Assembly: GCF_031082405.1 (NCBI RefSeq)
Contig: NZ_JAVHJU010000020.1
Location: forward strand, 141,794 to 205,793
Length of the DNA: 64,000 bases
From: Amycolatopsis sp. A133
Lineage (GTDB): Bacteria > Actinomycetota > Actinomycetes > Mycobacteriales > Pseudonocardiaceae
Direction of reading: 5' to 3'
Shown: positions 32,928-41,309 of the stretch, piece by piece
Layout: the number at the start of each line of letters is the position of its first letter
Position numbering within the stretch: position 1 is the first letter of the stretch
Notes under the pieces: model-generated
Told to the model about the DNA's origin: nothing
The model's input: the letters and a program-made list of their open reading frames with translations, nothing else
Database searches by the model: none
Translations under genes and position numbers: made by a program

Positions 32928-34846
32928 TCCTGCGCCCGGTCGCGCCCGACGTCCGCGAAACCACCGAGATCGGGCGGTACCTGCGGTGGCTGGAAGCCCG
33001 CGGGCACTCGTTCGACGGTTATCCCGGCCTGCACCGCTGGTCGGTGACCGACCTCGACGGCTTCTGGTCCTCGATCAAGGACTTCTTCGGTGTCCGCTTC
33101 CCCACCCCGGCCACCGCGGTCGTGCCCGACCGGACCATGCCCGGCACCGAGTGGTTCCCCGGCGCCACCCTCAACTACGCCGAGCACGCCCTCGGCCACG
33201 GGCCCGACGACGAGGCCGCGGTCATCGCCTACTCCCAGACGCGGGAGCGCACCGAACTCACCTGGGGGCAGCTGCGCGACCAGGTCGCGCGCGCTCGCGC
33301 CGGGCTGGCCCGCCTCGGCGTCGGGCGCGGCGACCGCGTCGTGGCGTACCTGCCGAACATCCCCGAAACCGTCGTCGCCTACCTCGCGGTCGCGAGCCTG
33401 GGCGCGATCTGGGCCTCCTGCGCCCCCGAGTTCGGCGCCCGCTCGGTGGTGGACCGGTTCGGCCAGGTCGAGCCGCGGGTGCTGCTGACGGTGTCCGGCT
33501 ACCGCTACGGCGCCAAGGACGTCGACCGCCGCGCCGAGGTCGCGGAGATCCGCGCGGGCCTGCCGACCGCCGAACACGTCGTGCACGTCCCCTACGGCGG
33601 CCACGACCTGCCCGGCACGCTCTCCTGGGCCGACCTGCTCACCGAAAGTGCACCCGGGTTCGAGCCCGTCGGCTTCGCGCACCCGCTGTGCGTGCTGTTC
33701 TCCTCCGGCACCACGGGCAAGCCGAAGGCGATCGTGCACGGCCACGGCGGAATCCTGCTGGAGCACCTCAAGAACCACGGCCTCAGCTGGGACCTGCGCC
33801 CGGGCGACCGGATGCTGTGGTTCTCCACCACCGCCTGGATGATGTGGAACGCGTTGGTGTCGGGGCTGCTGACCGGCGCGTCGATCGTGCTGGTCGACGG
33901 CAACCCGCTGCACCCGGACCTCGCCTGGCAGTGGCGGTTGGCCGCGGAGACGCGCGCGACGCTGATGGGCGCGAGCCCGGGATTCCTGATGGCGTGCCGG
34001 AAAGCGGGCCTCGACCCGGCCGCCGAGTACGACCTGTCCGCGCTGCGGCAGCTGGGCGCGGCCGGCAGCCCGCTGCCCGCCGAGGGCTTCCGCTGGGTGC
34101 ACGAGCGGTTCCCGGACGTCCTGCTCAACGTCGGCAGCGGCGGCACCGACGTGTGCAGCGGCATCGTCCAGGGCAGCCCGCTGCAGCCGGTCGTGGCGGG
34201 TGAGATCTCCGGTCCCTGCCTCGGCGTCGACGCCCGGGCGTTCGACGAGCGCGGCGCCGGGGTCGTCGGGGAGCTCGGCGAGCTCGTGATCACCGCCCCG
34301 ATGCCGTCGATGCCGGTGGGATTCTGGGGCGACGGCTCGGGCGAGCGCTACCGCGAGACGTACTTCTCGACCTACCCCGGGGTTTGGCGGCACGGCGACT
34401 GGATCCGGTTCTCCCCGGAGGGCAGCTGCGTCATCGCCGGCCGCTCGGACGCCACCCTCAACCGCGGCGGCGTCCGGCTGGGCACCGCCGAGTTCTACGC
34501 CGTCGTGGAGGAGCTCCCGGAAATCGAGGACTCCCTCGTCGTGCACCTCGAAGACCCCGCGGGAGGCAACGGCGACCTCCGGCTGTTCGTGGCGCTGCGG
34601 TCCGGCGCCGAACTCGACGACGCGCTGCGCCACCGGATCGCGTCGGCGTTGCGGACCGCGCTCTCGCCGCGGCACGTGCCGGACGCGATCACCGCCGTGC
34701 CGTCGATCCCCCGCAACCGCACCGGGAAAAAACTGGAGCTGCCGGTGAAGAAACTCCTGCGCGGCGCCCCCGTCGGCGAGGTCGTCGGCCGGGATGTGCT
34801 GGCCGATCCCACGTCCCTCGACGCCTTTCTCCCGGAGCGCGCATGA
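32924..34846 (+). CDS. Acetoacetyl-CoA synthetase
   Basis: A 640-aa ligase of the acetoacetate-CoA type: N-terminal cap HRWSVTDLDGFWSSIKDFF and TEWFPGATLNYAEHAL, P-loop FSSGTTGKPKAIVHGHGG, GGTDVCSG (in place of the E of usual ligases), and C-terminal RNRTGKKLELPVK with the catalytic Lys. It converts acetoacetate or a similar beta-keto acid to its CoA ester. Coupled by ATGA to both neighbours. Could accept another 3-oxo acid. Confidence 0.92.
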   Translation: MILRPVAPDVRETTEIGRYLRWLEARGHSFDGYPGLHRWSVTDLDGFWSSIKDFFGVRFPTPATAVVPDRTMPGTEWFPGATLNYAEHALGHGPDDEAAVIAYSQTRERTELTWGQLRDQVARARAGLARLGVGRGDRVVAYLPNIPETVVAYLAVASLGAIWASCAPEFGARSVVDRFGQVEPRVLLTVSGYRYGAKDVDRRAEVAEIRAGLPTAEHVVHVPYGGHDLPGTLSWADLLTESAPGFEPVGFAHPLCVLFSSGTTGKPKAIVHGHGGILLEHLKNHGLSWDLRPGDRMLWFSTTAWMMWNALVSGLLTGASIVLVDGNPLHPDLAWQWRLAAETRATLMGASPGFLMACRKAGLDPAAEYDLSALRQLGAAGSPLPAEGFRWVHERFPDVLLNVGSGGTDVCSGIVQGSPLQPVVAGEISGPCLGVDARAFDERGAGVVGELGELVITAPMPSMPVGFWGDGSGERYRETYFSTYPGVWRHGDWIRFSPEGSCVIAGRSDATLNRGGVRLGTAEFYAVVEELPEIEDSLVVHLEDPAGGNGDLRLFVALRSGAELDDALRHRIASALRTALSPRHVPDAITAVPSIPRNRTGKKLELPVKKLLRGAPVGEVVGRDVLADPTSLDAFLPERA

Positions 34847-35775
34847 CCACCGTCGCGATCGTCGGGACCGGCGTGATCGGGGCCGGCTGGGCCGCGCACT
34901 TCCTCGCCCGGGGCTACGACGTCATCGCCACCGACCCGGCGCCCGGCGCCGAGGACCGCCTCCGCGCCGACGTCGCCGCACACTGGCCGACCCTGATCCG
35001 GCTCGGCCTCGCCGAAGACGCTTCGCAGGATCGGCTGAGCTTCGCCACGGACGCCGGCGCGGCCGTCTCGGAGGCGGATTTTGTGCAGGAGAACGGTCCC
35101 GAACGCGAAGACGTCAAGCACGCGCTGTTCGGCGTGCTGGACGAGGCCGCGCGGCCGGACGTGATCCTGGCGAGCAGCTCGTCCGGGCTGCTGCCGAGCG
35201 TCATCGCGCGCGGCTGCCCGAGGCACCCCGAGCGCGTGGTCGTCGGGCACCCCTTCAACCCGCCGCACGTGATCCCGCTCGTGGAGGTCGTCCCGGGCGC
35301 CGCCACCGCGCCCGAGGTCGTCGACCGCGCGGTGGAGTTCTACCTGGCGGCCGGGAAGCGGCCGATCCGGCTGACGCGGGAGGTACCCGGCCACGTCGCG
35401 AACCGGCTGCAGGCCGCGCTGTGGCAGGAGGCGTACTCCCTCGTCGAGCGCGGCGTCGCGACGGTCGCCGACATCGACGCCGCCATCGCGCACGGGCCCG
35501 GCCTGCGCTGGGCCGTGCTCGGCCCGTTCGTCAACCAGCACCTCTCCGGCGGCGCGGGCGGGCTCGCGCACGTCCTGCGCCACCTCGGCCCGCCCACCGA
35601 ACAGTGGTGGCGCGACCTCGGCCGCGTCCACCTGACACCGGAACTCGCCGAAACGCTCGTCGCCGGTGTCGACGCCGAACTGGACGGCACCGACCACGAC
35701 CGGCTCGTCGCCGCCCGCGACGCCGTCCTCGACCACCTGCTGGCCGCCAAGGCCGCGCAGCCCGACCTGCCCTGA
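34843..35775 (+). CDS. 3-hydroxyacyl-CoA/L-carnitine dehydrogenase family protein
   Basis: A 310-aa NAD-dependent dehydrogenase. N-terminal Rossmann fold VAIVGTGVIGAGWAAHF, catalytic region VQENGPEREDVK, SSSSGLLPS, GHPFNPPHVIPLVEVV (His) and VPGHVANRLQAAL. The wording ADFVQENGPERED is most like L-carnitine dehydrogenase, so a 3-hydroxy acid, not always a CoA ester, may be the substrate. Coupled by ATGA with the previous gene; 13 bases separate it from the amidohydrolase. Confidence 0.88.
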   Translation: MTTVAIVGTGVIGAGWAAHFLARGYDVIATDPAPGAEDRLRADVAAHWPTLIRLGLAEDASQDRLSFATDAGAAVSEADFVQENGPEREDVKHALFGVLDEAARPDVILASSSSGLLPSVIARGCPRHPERVVVGHPFNPPHVIPLVEVVPGAATAPEVVDRAVEFYLAAGKRPIRLTREVPGHVANRLQAALWQEAYSLVERGVATVADIDAAIAHGPGLRWAVLGPFVNQHLSGGAGGLAHVLRHLGPPTEQWWRDLGRVHLTPELAETLVAGVDAELDGTDHDRLVAARDAVLDHLLAAKAAQPDLP

Positions 35776-35788
35776 CCTGGAGCACCTC

Positions 35789-36655
35789 GTGGACCTTTCC
35801 TCCCTGACCGCCATCGACGTCCACACCCACGTCGAGCAAGACGGCCACGGCTGTTTCGCCCTCGACCAGGAACTGCTGGACGCGTCCGAGAAGTACTTCC
35901 GCGCCGGGCAGGACCGCACGCCGACGGTGACCGCGATCGCCGAGCACTACCGGGCCCGCAACATGGCCGCGGTCGTCTTCACCGTCGAGGCGCCGGCCGC
36001 GACCGGGCACCCGGCGTTGTCGAGCGAGGAGATCGCCGACGCGGCCGCGGAGCACGCGGACGTGCTCATCCCGTTCGGCTCGGTCGACCCGCACGCCGGC
36101 AAGGCGGCCGTGCTGCGCGCGCGGCGGCTGGCCGGCGAGCACGGGGTGCGCGGGTTCAAGTTCCACCCGAGCCTGCAGGCGTTCGAGCCCAACGACGTCC
36201 GGTACTACCCGCTCTACGAGGCGATCGCCGAGCTGGGCGTGCCCGCCCTGTTCCACACGGGCCAGACCGGTATCGGTGCCGGCCTGCCGGGCGGGCACGG
36301 GATCAAGCTGCGGTACTCGAACCCGATGCTGCTCGACGACGTCGCCGCCGACTTCCCGGACCTGACGATCATCCTGGCGCACCCGTCGGTGCCGTGGCAG
36401 GACGAAGCGATCTCGGTCGCGACGCACAAGGCGAACGTGTACATCGACCTCTCGGGCTGGTCGCCGAAGTACTTCCCGCCGCAGCTGGTCCGCGCGGCCA
36501 ACACGCTGCTGAAGCACAAGGTGCTGTTCGGCTCCGACTTCCCGGTGATCACCCCGGACCGCTGGCTCGCCGACTTCGCCGCGCTCGACATCAAGGACGA
36601 AGTGCGGCCGCTGATCCTCAAGGACAACGCCATCGGAGTACTCGGGCTGGCTTGA
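35789..36655 (+). CDS. Amidohydrolase-2 family metal-dependent hydrolase/decarboxylase
   Basis: A 288-aa TIM-barrel protein of the ACMSD-like amidohydrolase family. Metal ligands are visible as DVHTHVE, FKFHPSLQAF, PALFHTGQ, IILAHPSVPW and FGSDFPVIT. GTG 35789 follows GGAG. It is the last gene of the five-gene operon starting at 30613. The reaction (decarboxylation, hydration or ring cleavage of a keto acid) is not certain. Confidence 0.88.
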   Translation: MDLSSLTAIDVHTHVEQDGHGCFALDQELLDASEKYFRAGQDRTPTVTAIAEHYRARNMAAVVFTVEAPAATGHPALSSEEIADAAAEHADVLIPFGSVDPHAGKAAVLRARRLAGEHGVRGFKFHPSLQAFEPNDVRYYPLYEAIAELGVPALFHTGQTGIGAGLPGGHGIKLRYSNPMLLDDVAADFPDLTIILAHPSVPWQDEAISVATHKANVYIDLSGWSPKYFPPQLVRAANTLLKHKVLFGSDFPVITPDRWLADFAALDIKDEVRPLILKDNAIGVLGLA

Positions 36656-36729
36656 ACGCCGGATAACGTTTGTCCGCTACGTCCCCGGGCATCCGCAGCC
36701 TTCCAGCACTCACGATGGGAGGCGGCGTC

Positions 36730-36954
36730 GTGGCGGAAGGTGATGTGCACACCTACTACGAAGACGGACTGTGGAAGAACCGCGTCGAAGGCGGCCGCCG
36801 GGCGTCCAACACTTCCCCCCGGCGCGTCGACGCCGTCTTGGCCGGGCGGCAGATCGCGCGGAAGCGCCGCGTCGGGCATTTTGTCCACACGCCGGAAGGC
36901 GAAGTCGAAACCGAACGTGATTTCCGCCCCCGCCCCCGCCGCCCCGTGGACTGA
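36730..36954 (+). CDS. Stand-alone DUF2188 protein
   Basis: A 74-aa small basic protein with one DUF2188 domain (YYEDGLWKNRVEGGRRASN, VGHFVHTPEGEVETERDF). I chose GTG 36730 because GGAGG lies 7 bases upstream. The same domain is the tail of the Mn-catalase at 38739-39791, under 2 kb away. Function of the domain is unknown; it often accompanies stress genes. Confidence 0.8.
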   Translation: MAEGDVHTYYEDGLWKNRVEGGRRASNTSPRRVDAVLAGRQIARKRRVGHFVHTPEGEVETERDFRPRPRRPVD

Positions 36955-37020
36955 CCGCGGCCGATGACGTCCGTCACGGCGGACCGGCAGGTGTAACGGA
37001 TCACCCGTTCGGACGATAGC

Positions 37021-37058
37021 CCGTTCGTGTCCGGGGACGCCCCGGCCTTCACGAACGG
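37021..37058. promoter_or_regulatory. Inverted repeat before the lipoprotein gene
   Basis: CCGTTCGTG at 37021-37029 pairs with CACGAACGG at 37050-37058, with an inner GGGG/CCCC pair. It ends 7 bases before the chosen start and could be an operator or a leader hairpin hiding the ribosome site, for which no good match is visible. Confidence 0.4.
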
Positions 37059-37065
37059 ACTACCC

Positions 37066-37797
37066 ATGCCTCGCCTCCGCCTGGCCGCGCTCCTCGCCGC
37101 CGGTTCCCTCGCCCTCGCCGGCTGCTCCGGTACCGCGGGCACCGCGGCCCCGGCCGCCGCCACGTCCGCCGCCCCCGCGGCCCCGTCCGCGACGGCGGCC
37201 CCGGCGCTCGACGCCGGCAAGGTGGGGGCCGCCATCACCGCCGCCGCCAAGCAGGCCACGGCCGTGCACGTCAAGGGCACCATGGCCCAGGAGGGCAGCA
37301 CGATCAACCTGGACCTGCAGCTCAACCCGGACAGCGCGAGCGGCACGGTGGTGAAGGACGGCCTCGAGATCCCGGTGCTGCGGATCGGCGACAAGTACTA
37401 CTTCAAGTTCACCGACTCGCTGGTGAAGCAGGCCGGTGTCCCGGCCGCGGCGGCGAAGCAGATCACCGGCAAGTGGGTTTCCTCGACGGCCAAGATCGGC
37501 GAGGGCATCGCGGCGGCCTTCAAGGTGTTCCTCGACTACAAGTCGTTCACCGAGGGCACCCTCGGCGAGCTGGAGAAGTCGAGCTTCACCGCGGGCCAGC
37601 CCACCACGCTGGCCGGCACGCCGGCGCTGACCTTCACCAGCCCGGACGGCACGGCCACGGTGGCCGCGACCGAGCCGCACTACCTGCTGCGCATGCAGGA
37701 CCCGAAGAGCGGCGCCATGGAGTTCGGCGACTGGAACAAGCCGACGACCGTCTCGGAGCCCCCGGCCGCGGAAATCTACTCCGGCCCGGGTTCCTGA
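37066..37797 (+). CDS. LppX/LprG-like lipoprotein
   Basis: A 243-aa lipoprotein: signal MPRLRLAALLAAGSLALAGC with lipidated Cys near residue 20, an Ala/Pro/Thr linker to residue 50, then a half-beta-barrel domain (AVHVKGTMAQEGSTINLDL, VLRIGDKYYFKFTDSL, PALTFTSPDGTATVA) as in mycobacterial LppX/LprAFG, which carry lipids across the periplasm. ATG 37066 is favoured by the signal peptide, though GTG 37027 is in frame. Alone between an inverted repeat and a terminator. Confidence 0.82.
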   Translation: MPRLRLAALLAAGSLALAGCSGTAGTAAPAAATSAAPAAPSATAAPALDAGKVGAAITAAAKQATAVHVKGTMAQEGSTINLDLQLNPDSASGTVVKDGLEIPVLRIGDKYYFKFTDSLVKQAGVPAAAAKQITGKWVSSTAKIGEGIAAAFKVFLDYKSFTEGTLGELEKSSFTAGQPTTLAGTPALTFTSPDGTATVAATEPHYLLRMQDPKSGAMEFGDWNKPTTVSEPPAAEIYSGPGS

Positions 37798-37818
37798 CCG
37801 GCTCTGCCGTTGCGCTGG

Positions 37819-37858
37819 AAGGCCACCGTCCGGGCATCCGTTGCCCGGCGGTGGCCTT
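37819..37858. terminator. Bidirectional terminator
   Basis: AAGGCCACCGTCCGGGC at 37819-37835 pairs with 37843-37858 with one bulged T and a 7-base loop. It separates the lipoprotein gene from the converging STAS-HATPase gene. Confidence 0.75.
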
Positions 37859-37876
37859 GGGTTTCACTGCGGCGGT

Positions 37877-38614
37877 TCAAGAACGGGCCAGCAGGGCCCA
37901 CACGGTCTTCCCACCTGCCCTCGACCGGCTGCTCCCCCATGTCTTCGCCACCTTCGTGATCATCCGCAAACCCAGCCCCGCCGCGGCCGGATCGAGGTCC
38001 TCACGCAACACCGCCGGCCGGGCGCTCTCGTCGGAGACCTCCACCGCGAGCGTCCCGCGGCGCAGCTCGAGGCGCAGCCGGGGCGCGGAATCCGTGTGGC
38101 GCAGCGTGTTTTCGACGAGCTCGGTCGCGACCAGCTCCGCGTCCTCCGCCAGCTCGGGCACCATCCACTCCGCGCAGACCCCGCGGACGAACCCGCGGGC
38201 GCGCGCCGACGTGCGCGACGACCGGTCGAGCAGCCGGCCCACCCGCCGTCGTGCCGGGCGGGTCAGGGCGGCCTCCGCCGTGCCGGTGTCCGGGAACACC
38301 GGTACGCAGCGGTCCACCGCGGCCGCCGCGAGCACCGCTCGTTGTTCCGGCCGGCCCGTGACGAGCGCGAACGGGAGCGCCGGCCAGTCACCGACGCGCA
38401 GGGCGACGAGGGCGAACACCCTGGTCAGCTTCCGGTCACGCAGTTCGAGGCGCTCGATGTCGATCAGCACCCCGTCCGCGGAGTCCGCCGCGAACTCGAG
38501 CAGCCGGTCACGCAGCTGGGCGTAGGTCGTCCGGTCGAGCACGCCGACGACCGAAGCCCTCGCCGGCGCGCCGGGCCGGGACACCAGCCAGACGGATTTG
38601 TGCCGGGCGAGCAC
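37877..38614 (-). CDS. STAS-HATPase fusion (partner-switching regulator)
   Basis: A 245-aa protein joining an N-terminal STAS-like domain (residues about 12-100; VVGVLDRTTYAQLRDRLLEF, LIDIERLELRDRKLT) to a C-terminal RsbW-like ATPase (residues about 125-245; N-box ATELVENTLRHT, G-box AAAGLGLRMITKVAKTWG). The STAS loop lacks the DSSG phosphorylation motif. GTG 38614 follows GGAGG. Normally kinase and antagonist are separate, so this may be a self-contained or locked switch for a SigB-like factor. It is divergent from the Mn-catalase gene (124 bases apart). Confidence 0.85.
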   Translation of the reverse strand: MLARHKSVWLVSRPGAPARASVVGVLDRTTYAQLRDRLLEFAADSADGVLIDIERLELRDRKLTRVFALVALRVGDWPALPFALVTGRPEQRAVLAAAAVDRCVPVFPDTGTAEAALTRPARRRVGRLLDRSSRTSARARGFVRGVCAEWMVPELAEDAELVATELVENTLRHTDSAPRLRLELRRGTLAVEVSDESARPAVLREDLDPAAAGLGLRMITKVAKTWGSSRSRAGGKTVWALLARS

Positions 38615-38738
38615 CGGCGACCACCTCCTCTACGACGACCACCCGTTCGGATATCCCGTACCGAACCCGTCAAACACGGCGATTTCCCGGTTGATACGGC
38701 CGTACGGGGGAACCCCCCGGACTCGGAAGGGAGACCAC

Positions 38739-39791
38739 GTGTTCCGTCACACGAAGCTGCTGCAGTTCGAAGCCAAGCCCGAAAAGCCCGACCCCGTCTA
38801 CGCCCACAAACTCCAGGAACTCATCGGCGGCGCCTTCGGCGAAATGTCCGTCACCATGCAGTACCTGTTCCAAGGCTGGAACTGCCGCATCGAAGGCAAG
38901 TACAAAGACCTCCTCATGGACACCGCCACCGAAGAAATCGGCCACGTCGAAATGCTCGCCACCATGGTCGCCCGCCTCCTCGAAGGCGCCCCCGCCACCA
39001 TGACCGCCGAAGCCGTCAAAGACCCCGTCATGGCCGCCACCCTCGGCGGCATGGACGTCCAGCAAGCCATCGTCGCCGGCGGCGGCGCCCTCCCAGCCGA
39101 CAGCAACGGCTACCCCTGGAACGGCCGCTACATCGTCGCCTCCGGCAACCTCCTCGCCGACTTCCGCGCCAACGTCGCCGCCGAAGCCCAAGGCCGCCTC
39201 CAAACCGCCCGCCTCTACAACATGACCGACGACCCCGGCGTCAAAGCCATGCTCCAGTTCAACCTCGCCCGCGACACCGTCCACCAAAAGCAGTGGCTCG
39301 CCGCCATCGAAGAGCTCAAGGCCGACGGCCTCGAAGACGAGATCGTCCCCAACGCCCTGCTCGACGAAGAAGACCAAACCCACAACCACACCATCTGGCA
39401 CCTCTCCGACGGCCCCGACGGCGCCAAAGGCACCAGCTGGACCACCGACGCCGGCATCGAATACCTCATGGACCCCCAACCCCTCGGCGGCCCCGGCACC
39501 GCACCGAAGCCCGACCCCGCCCTCTACGGCACCTACGCGGCGCAACCGGCGGAAACCGGCGGCGAGCCCACGCTCGAACCGGCCGACGGCGACGTCGAGA
39601 CGTTCTACGACGGCTCGGTCTGGAAGAACAAGGTCGTCGGGAACTCGCGCGCGTCCGGCAGCGCCGAGACGAAGTCCGACGCCGTCGCGGAGGGCCGCAA
39701 GCTGGCGATCAAGCGCGGCACGGCCCATTTCATCCACACGAAGGACGGCCGGATCGGCGAACGCCGGAGCTACCCGCGCGGCCGCTCCTGA
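38739..39791 (+). CDS. Manganese catalase with C-terminal DUF2188 domain
   Basis: A 350-aa protein. Residues 1-270 are a four-helix-bundle di-manganese catalase; the ligand pattern agrees with lactobacillus Mn-catalase: Glu35 (GEMSVTMQY), Glu66 and His69 (EEIGHVEM), Glu149 (AAEAQGR), His182 (DTVHQK). It should turn H2O2 into water and oxygen in the cytoplasm. Residues about 285-350 are a DUF2188 domain (VETFYDGSVWKNKVVGNSRA, HFIHTKDGRIGERRSY). GTG start with AAGGGAG upstream. The first two thirds use more GAA, CAA and AAA codons than the tail, suggesting the two parts differ in history. Confidence 0.92.
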   Translation: MFRHTKLLQFEAKPEKPDPVYAHKLQELIGGAFGEMSVTMQYLFQGWNCRIEGKYKDLLMDTATEEIGHVEMLATMVARLLEGAPATMTAEAVKDPVMAATLGGMDVQQAIVAGGGALPADSNGYPWNGRYIVASGNLLADFRANVAAEAQGRLQTARLYNMTDDPGVKAMLQFNLARDTVHQKQWLAAIEELKADGLEDEIVPNALLDEEDQTHNHTIWHLSDGPDGAKGTSWTTDAGIEYLMDPQPLGGPGTAPKPDPALYGTYAAQPAETGGEPTLEPADGDVETFYDGSVWKNKVVGNSRASGSAETKSDAVAEGRKLAIKRGTAHFIHTKDGRIGERRSYPRGRS

Positions 39792-39793
39792 CC

Positions 39794-39952
39794 TCATTCC
39801 GGCGGCATGCCCCCGCGGTCGGCGCCCTCTTCGTCGCTCTCGCCCGCGCGGGGCGACTGGTCGCGGAACGTCGGCTCGGTGTGCTCCCCGCCGATGTCGG
39901 CGTCTTCTTCCATGCTCGCGGCGGTCACCGGGTCGATTTCGGGAGTGCTCAT
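39794..39952 (-). CDS. Small acidic hypothetical protein
   Basis: A 52-aa acidic protein (starts MSTPEIDPVTAASMEEDADI; 13 Asp/Glu). ATG 39952 has a textbook GGAGG 5 bases upstream. It converges with the Mn-catalase gene, leaving 2 bases between stops, and is divergent from DUF4383. Function unknown; probably intrinsically disordered. Confidence 0.65.
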   Translation of the reverse strand: MSTPEIDPVTAASMEEDADIGGEHTEPTFRDQSPRAGESDEEGADRGGMPPE

Positions 39953-40092
39953 CGCTTCCTCCGATCGGGCGAAACCCGGGCATACCCGGCGGCACGAGCG
40001 GGCAAACGCGTTTGCGCGCCGCGCCGCCGGGCATGCCGCCCGGCGGGTCCCCCGGCCGAGGGATCCACCATCCGAAATCGGAGGAAGCGACC

Positions 40093-40548
40093 ATGTCATC
40101 AATGGAGACCGAGGTCCGGCGCACCCCCCGCCAGCTTCTCGCCGCGATCGTGGGAGTGGTTTTCCTGCTGGTCGGCCTGCTGGGCTTCATCCCCGGCGTG
40201 ACGACCCACTACGACATGCTCACCTTTGCCGGTCACCATTCCGGCGCGCTGCTCTTGGGCGTCTTCGCCGTTTCGATCCTGCACAACATCGTCCACCTCG
40301 CGTTCGGCGTCGCCGGGCTCGCGATGGCGAGGACCGCGAGCGGTGCGCGGGCGTTCCTCATCGGGGGCGGGGTGGTCTACCTCGTCCTGTGGCTCTACGG
40401 CCTCGTGATCGACCACGGCAGTGCGGCCAACTTCGTCCCGGTCAACACCGCCGACAACTGGCTGCACCTCGGCCTGGGTGTCGTGATGATCGCGCTCGGG
40501 CTGATCCCGCTCGGCGCCACGCGCAGCCCCGTCGCCGACTCGCGGTGA
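40093..40548 (+). CDS. DUF4383 membrane protein
   Basis: A 151-aa protein with four predicted transmembrane helices (LLAAIVGVVFLLVGLLGFIP; GALLLGVFAVSILHNIVHLA with the typical HNIVHL; FLIGGGVVYLVLWLYGLVI; LHLGLGVVMIALGLIP). ATG 40093 follows GGAGG. Members of this family are often stress-induced in actinobacteria; the molecular function is unknown. Confidence 0.9.
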   Translation: MSSMETEVRRTPRQLLAAIVGVVFLLVGLLGFIPGVTTHYDMLTFAGHHSGALLLGVFAVSILHNIVHLAFGVAGLAMARTASGARAFLIGGGVVYLVLWLYGLVIDHGSAANFVPVNTADNWLHLGLGVVMIALGLIPLGATRSPVADSR

Positions 40549-40572
40549 CCGGGCGCCGGGCGGGGCGGCCGT

Positions 40573-41217
40573 TCAGGACGGCCGCCCGGCCCGGCTCCCC
40601 GCGTAGGCCCGCTCCCGCACCCGCACCAGCCAGTCCGGGGCGAACTCCAGCCCGTCGGGGTGGTTCAGCATGGGGTCGAACGACGGCGCGTCCCCGCCGG
40701 GTCCGGTGAGCGTCAGCACCGCGCTGTCGCACCAGCGCCCGTCTTGGCGGCCGGTCCGGAGCACGAACTCCCACTTCTCCGCCGCCCTCGCCGCGTCGAG
40801 CGACGCTTCGACGCGCGGCGACGAAGCCCCGGCCCACGCCCCCAGCCAGACGAGCCGGTCGGCCCGCCGGTACGGCACGAGGCTGCTGTAGGCGCCCCGG
40901 GTCCAGGCGCCCGCCGGCCGGGGCAGCATCCGGCCGAAGTGACCGCTGCCGGCCGTCGTCAGCAGGATGTCCCACGGTCCGCCGTTGCGGCCCGCACCGG
41001 GGATCCGCACGGCCAGCCCGAGCGCGTCCGGCAGCCGCCCCCGTGTCCCGGCGCCCTTGGACAGCCGCGCGACGACGGGCGACGGCCCGGACGGCCACGG
41101 CAGGTCGTCCGCGATCGCCCGGAGTTCGCCGCGCAGCACCACGCCCACCGGGTGGAACGCCGGGGCCCGGCGCAGCGCCGCCAGCCCGCGGAAGCCCGTC
41201 GAGACGAGGCCGGTCAT
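40573..41217 (-). CDS. Actinobacterial catalase-fold-like hypothetical protein
   Basis: A 214-aa protein often labelled phosphodiesterase but with catalase-like strings: AFHPVGVVLRGELRAI, VVARLSKGAGTRGRLPDALG, GLAVRIP, and LLTTAGSGHF. It lacks a visible heme tyrosine motif. ATG 41217 has GGAGGG upstream. Located near Mn-catalase, so a redox-stress role is possible, but no function can be claimed. Confidence 0.7.
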   Translation of the reverse strand: MTGLVSTGFRGLAALRRAPAFHPVGVVLRGELRAIADDLPWPSGPSPVVARLSKGAGTRGRLPDALGLAVRIPGAGRNGGPWDILLTTAGSGHFGRMLPRPAGAWTRGAYSSLVPYRRADRLVWLGAWAGASSPRVEASLDAARAAEKWEFVLRTGRQDGRWCDSAVLTLTGPGGDAPSFDPMLNHPDGLEFAPDWLVRVRERAYAGSRAGRPS

Positions 41218-41309
41218 GTGTACTTCCCTCCGGGCCGGGGTAATCGGATCACCCTCCCGATACCCGCGCGGAGCACGGAGAAACCCGCACCGAACCCGAG
41301 GAGACCACC

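Noticed and set aside
38640..38740. SigB-type promoters between the STAS-HATPase and Mn-catalase genes
   Set aside because: Several GTTC and GGGATA-like strings occur, but no -35/-10 pair has convincing spacing.
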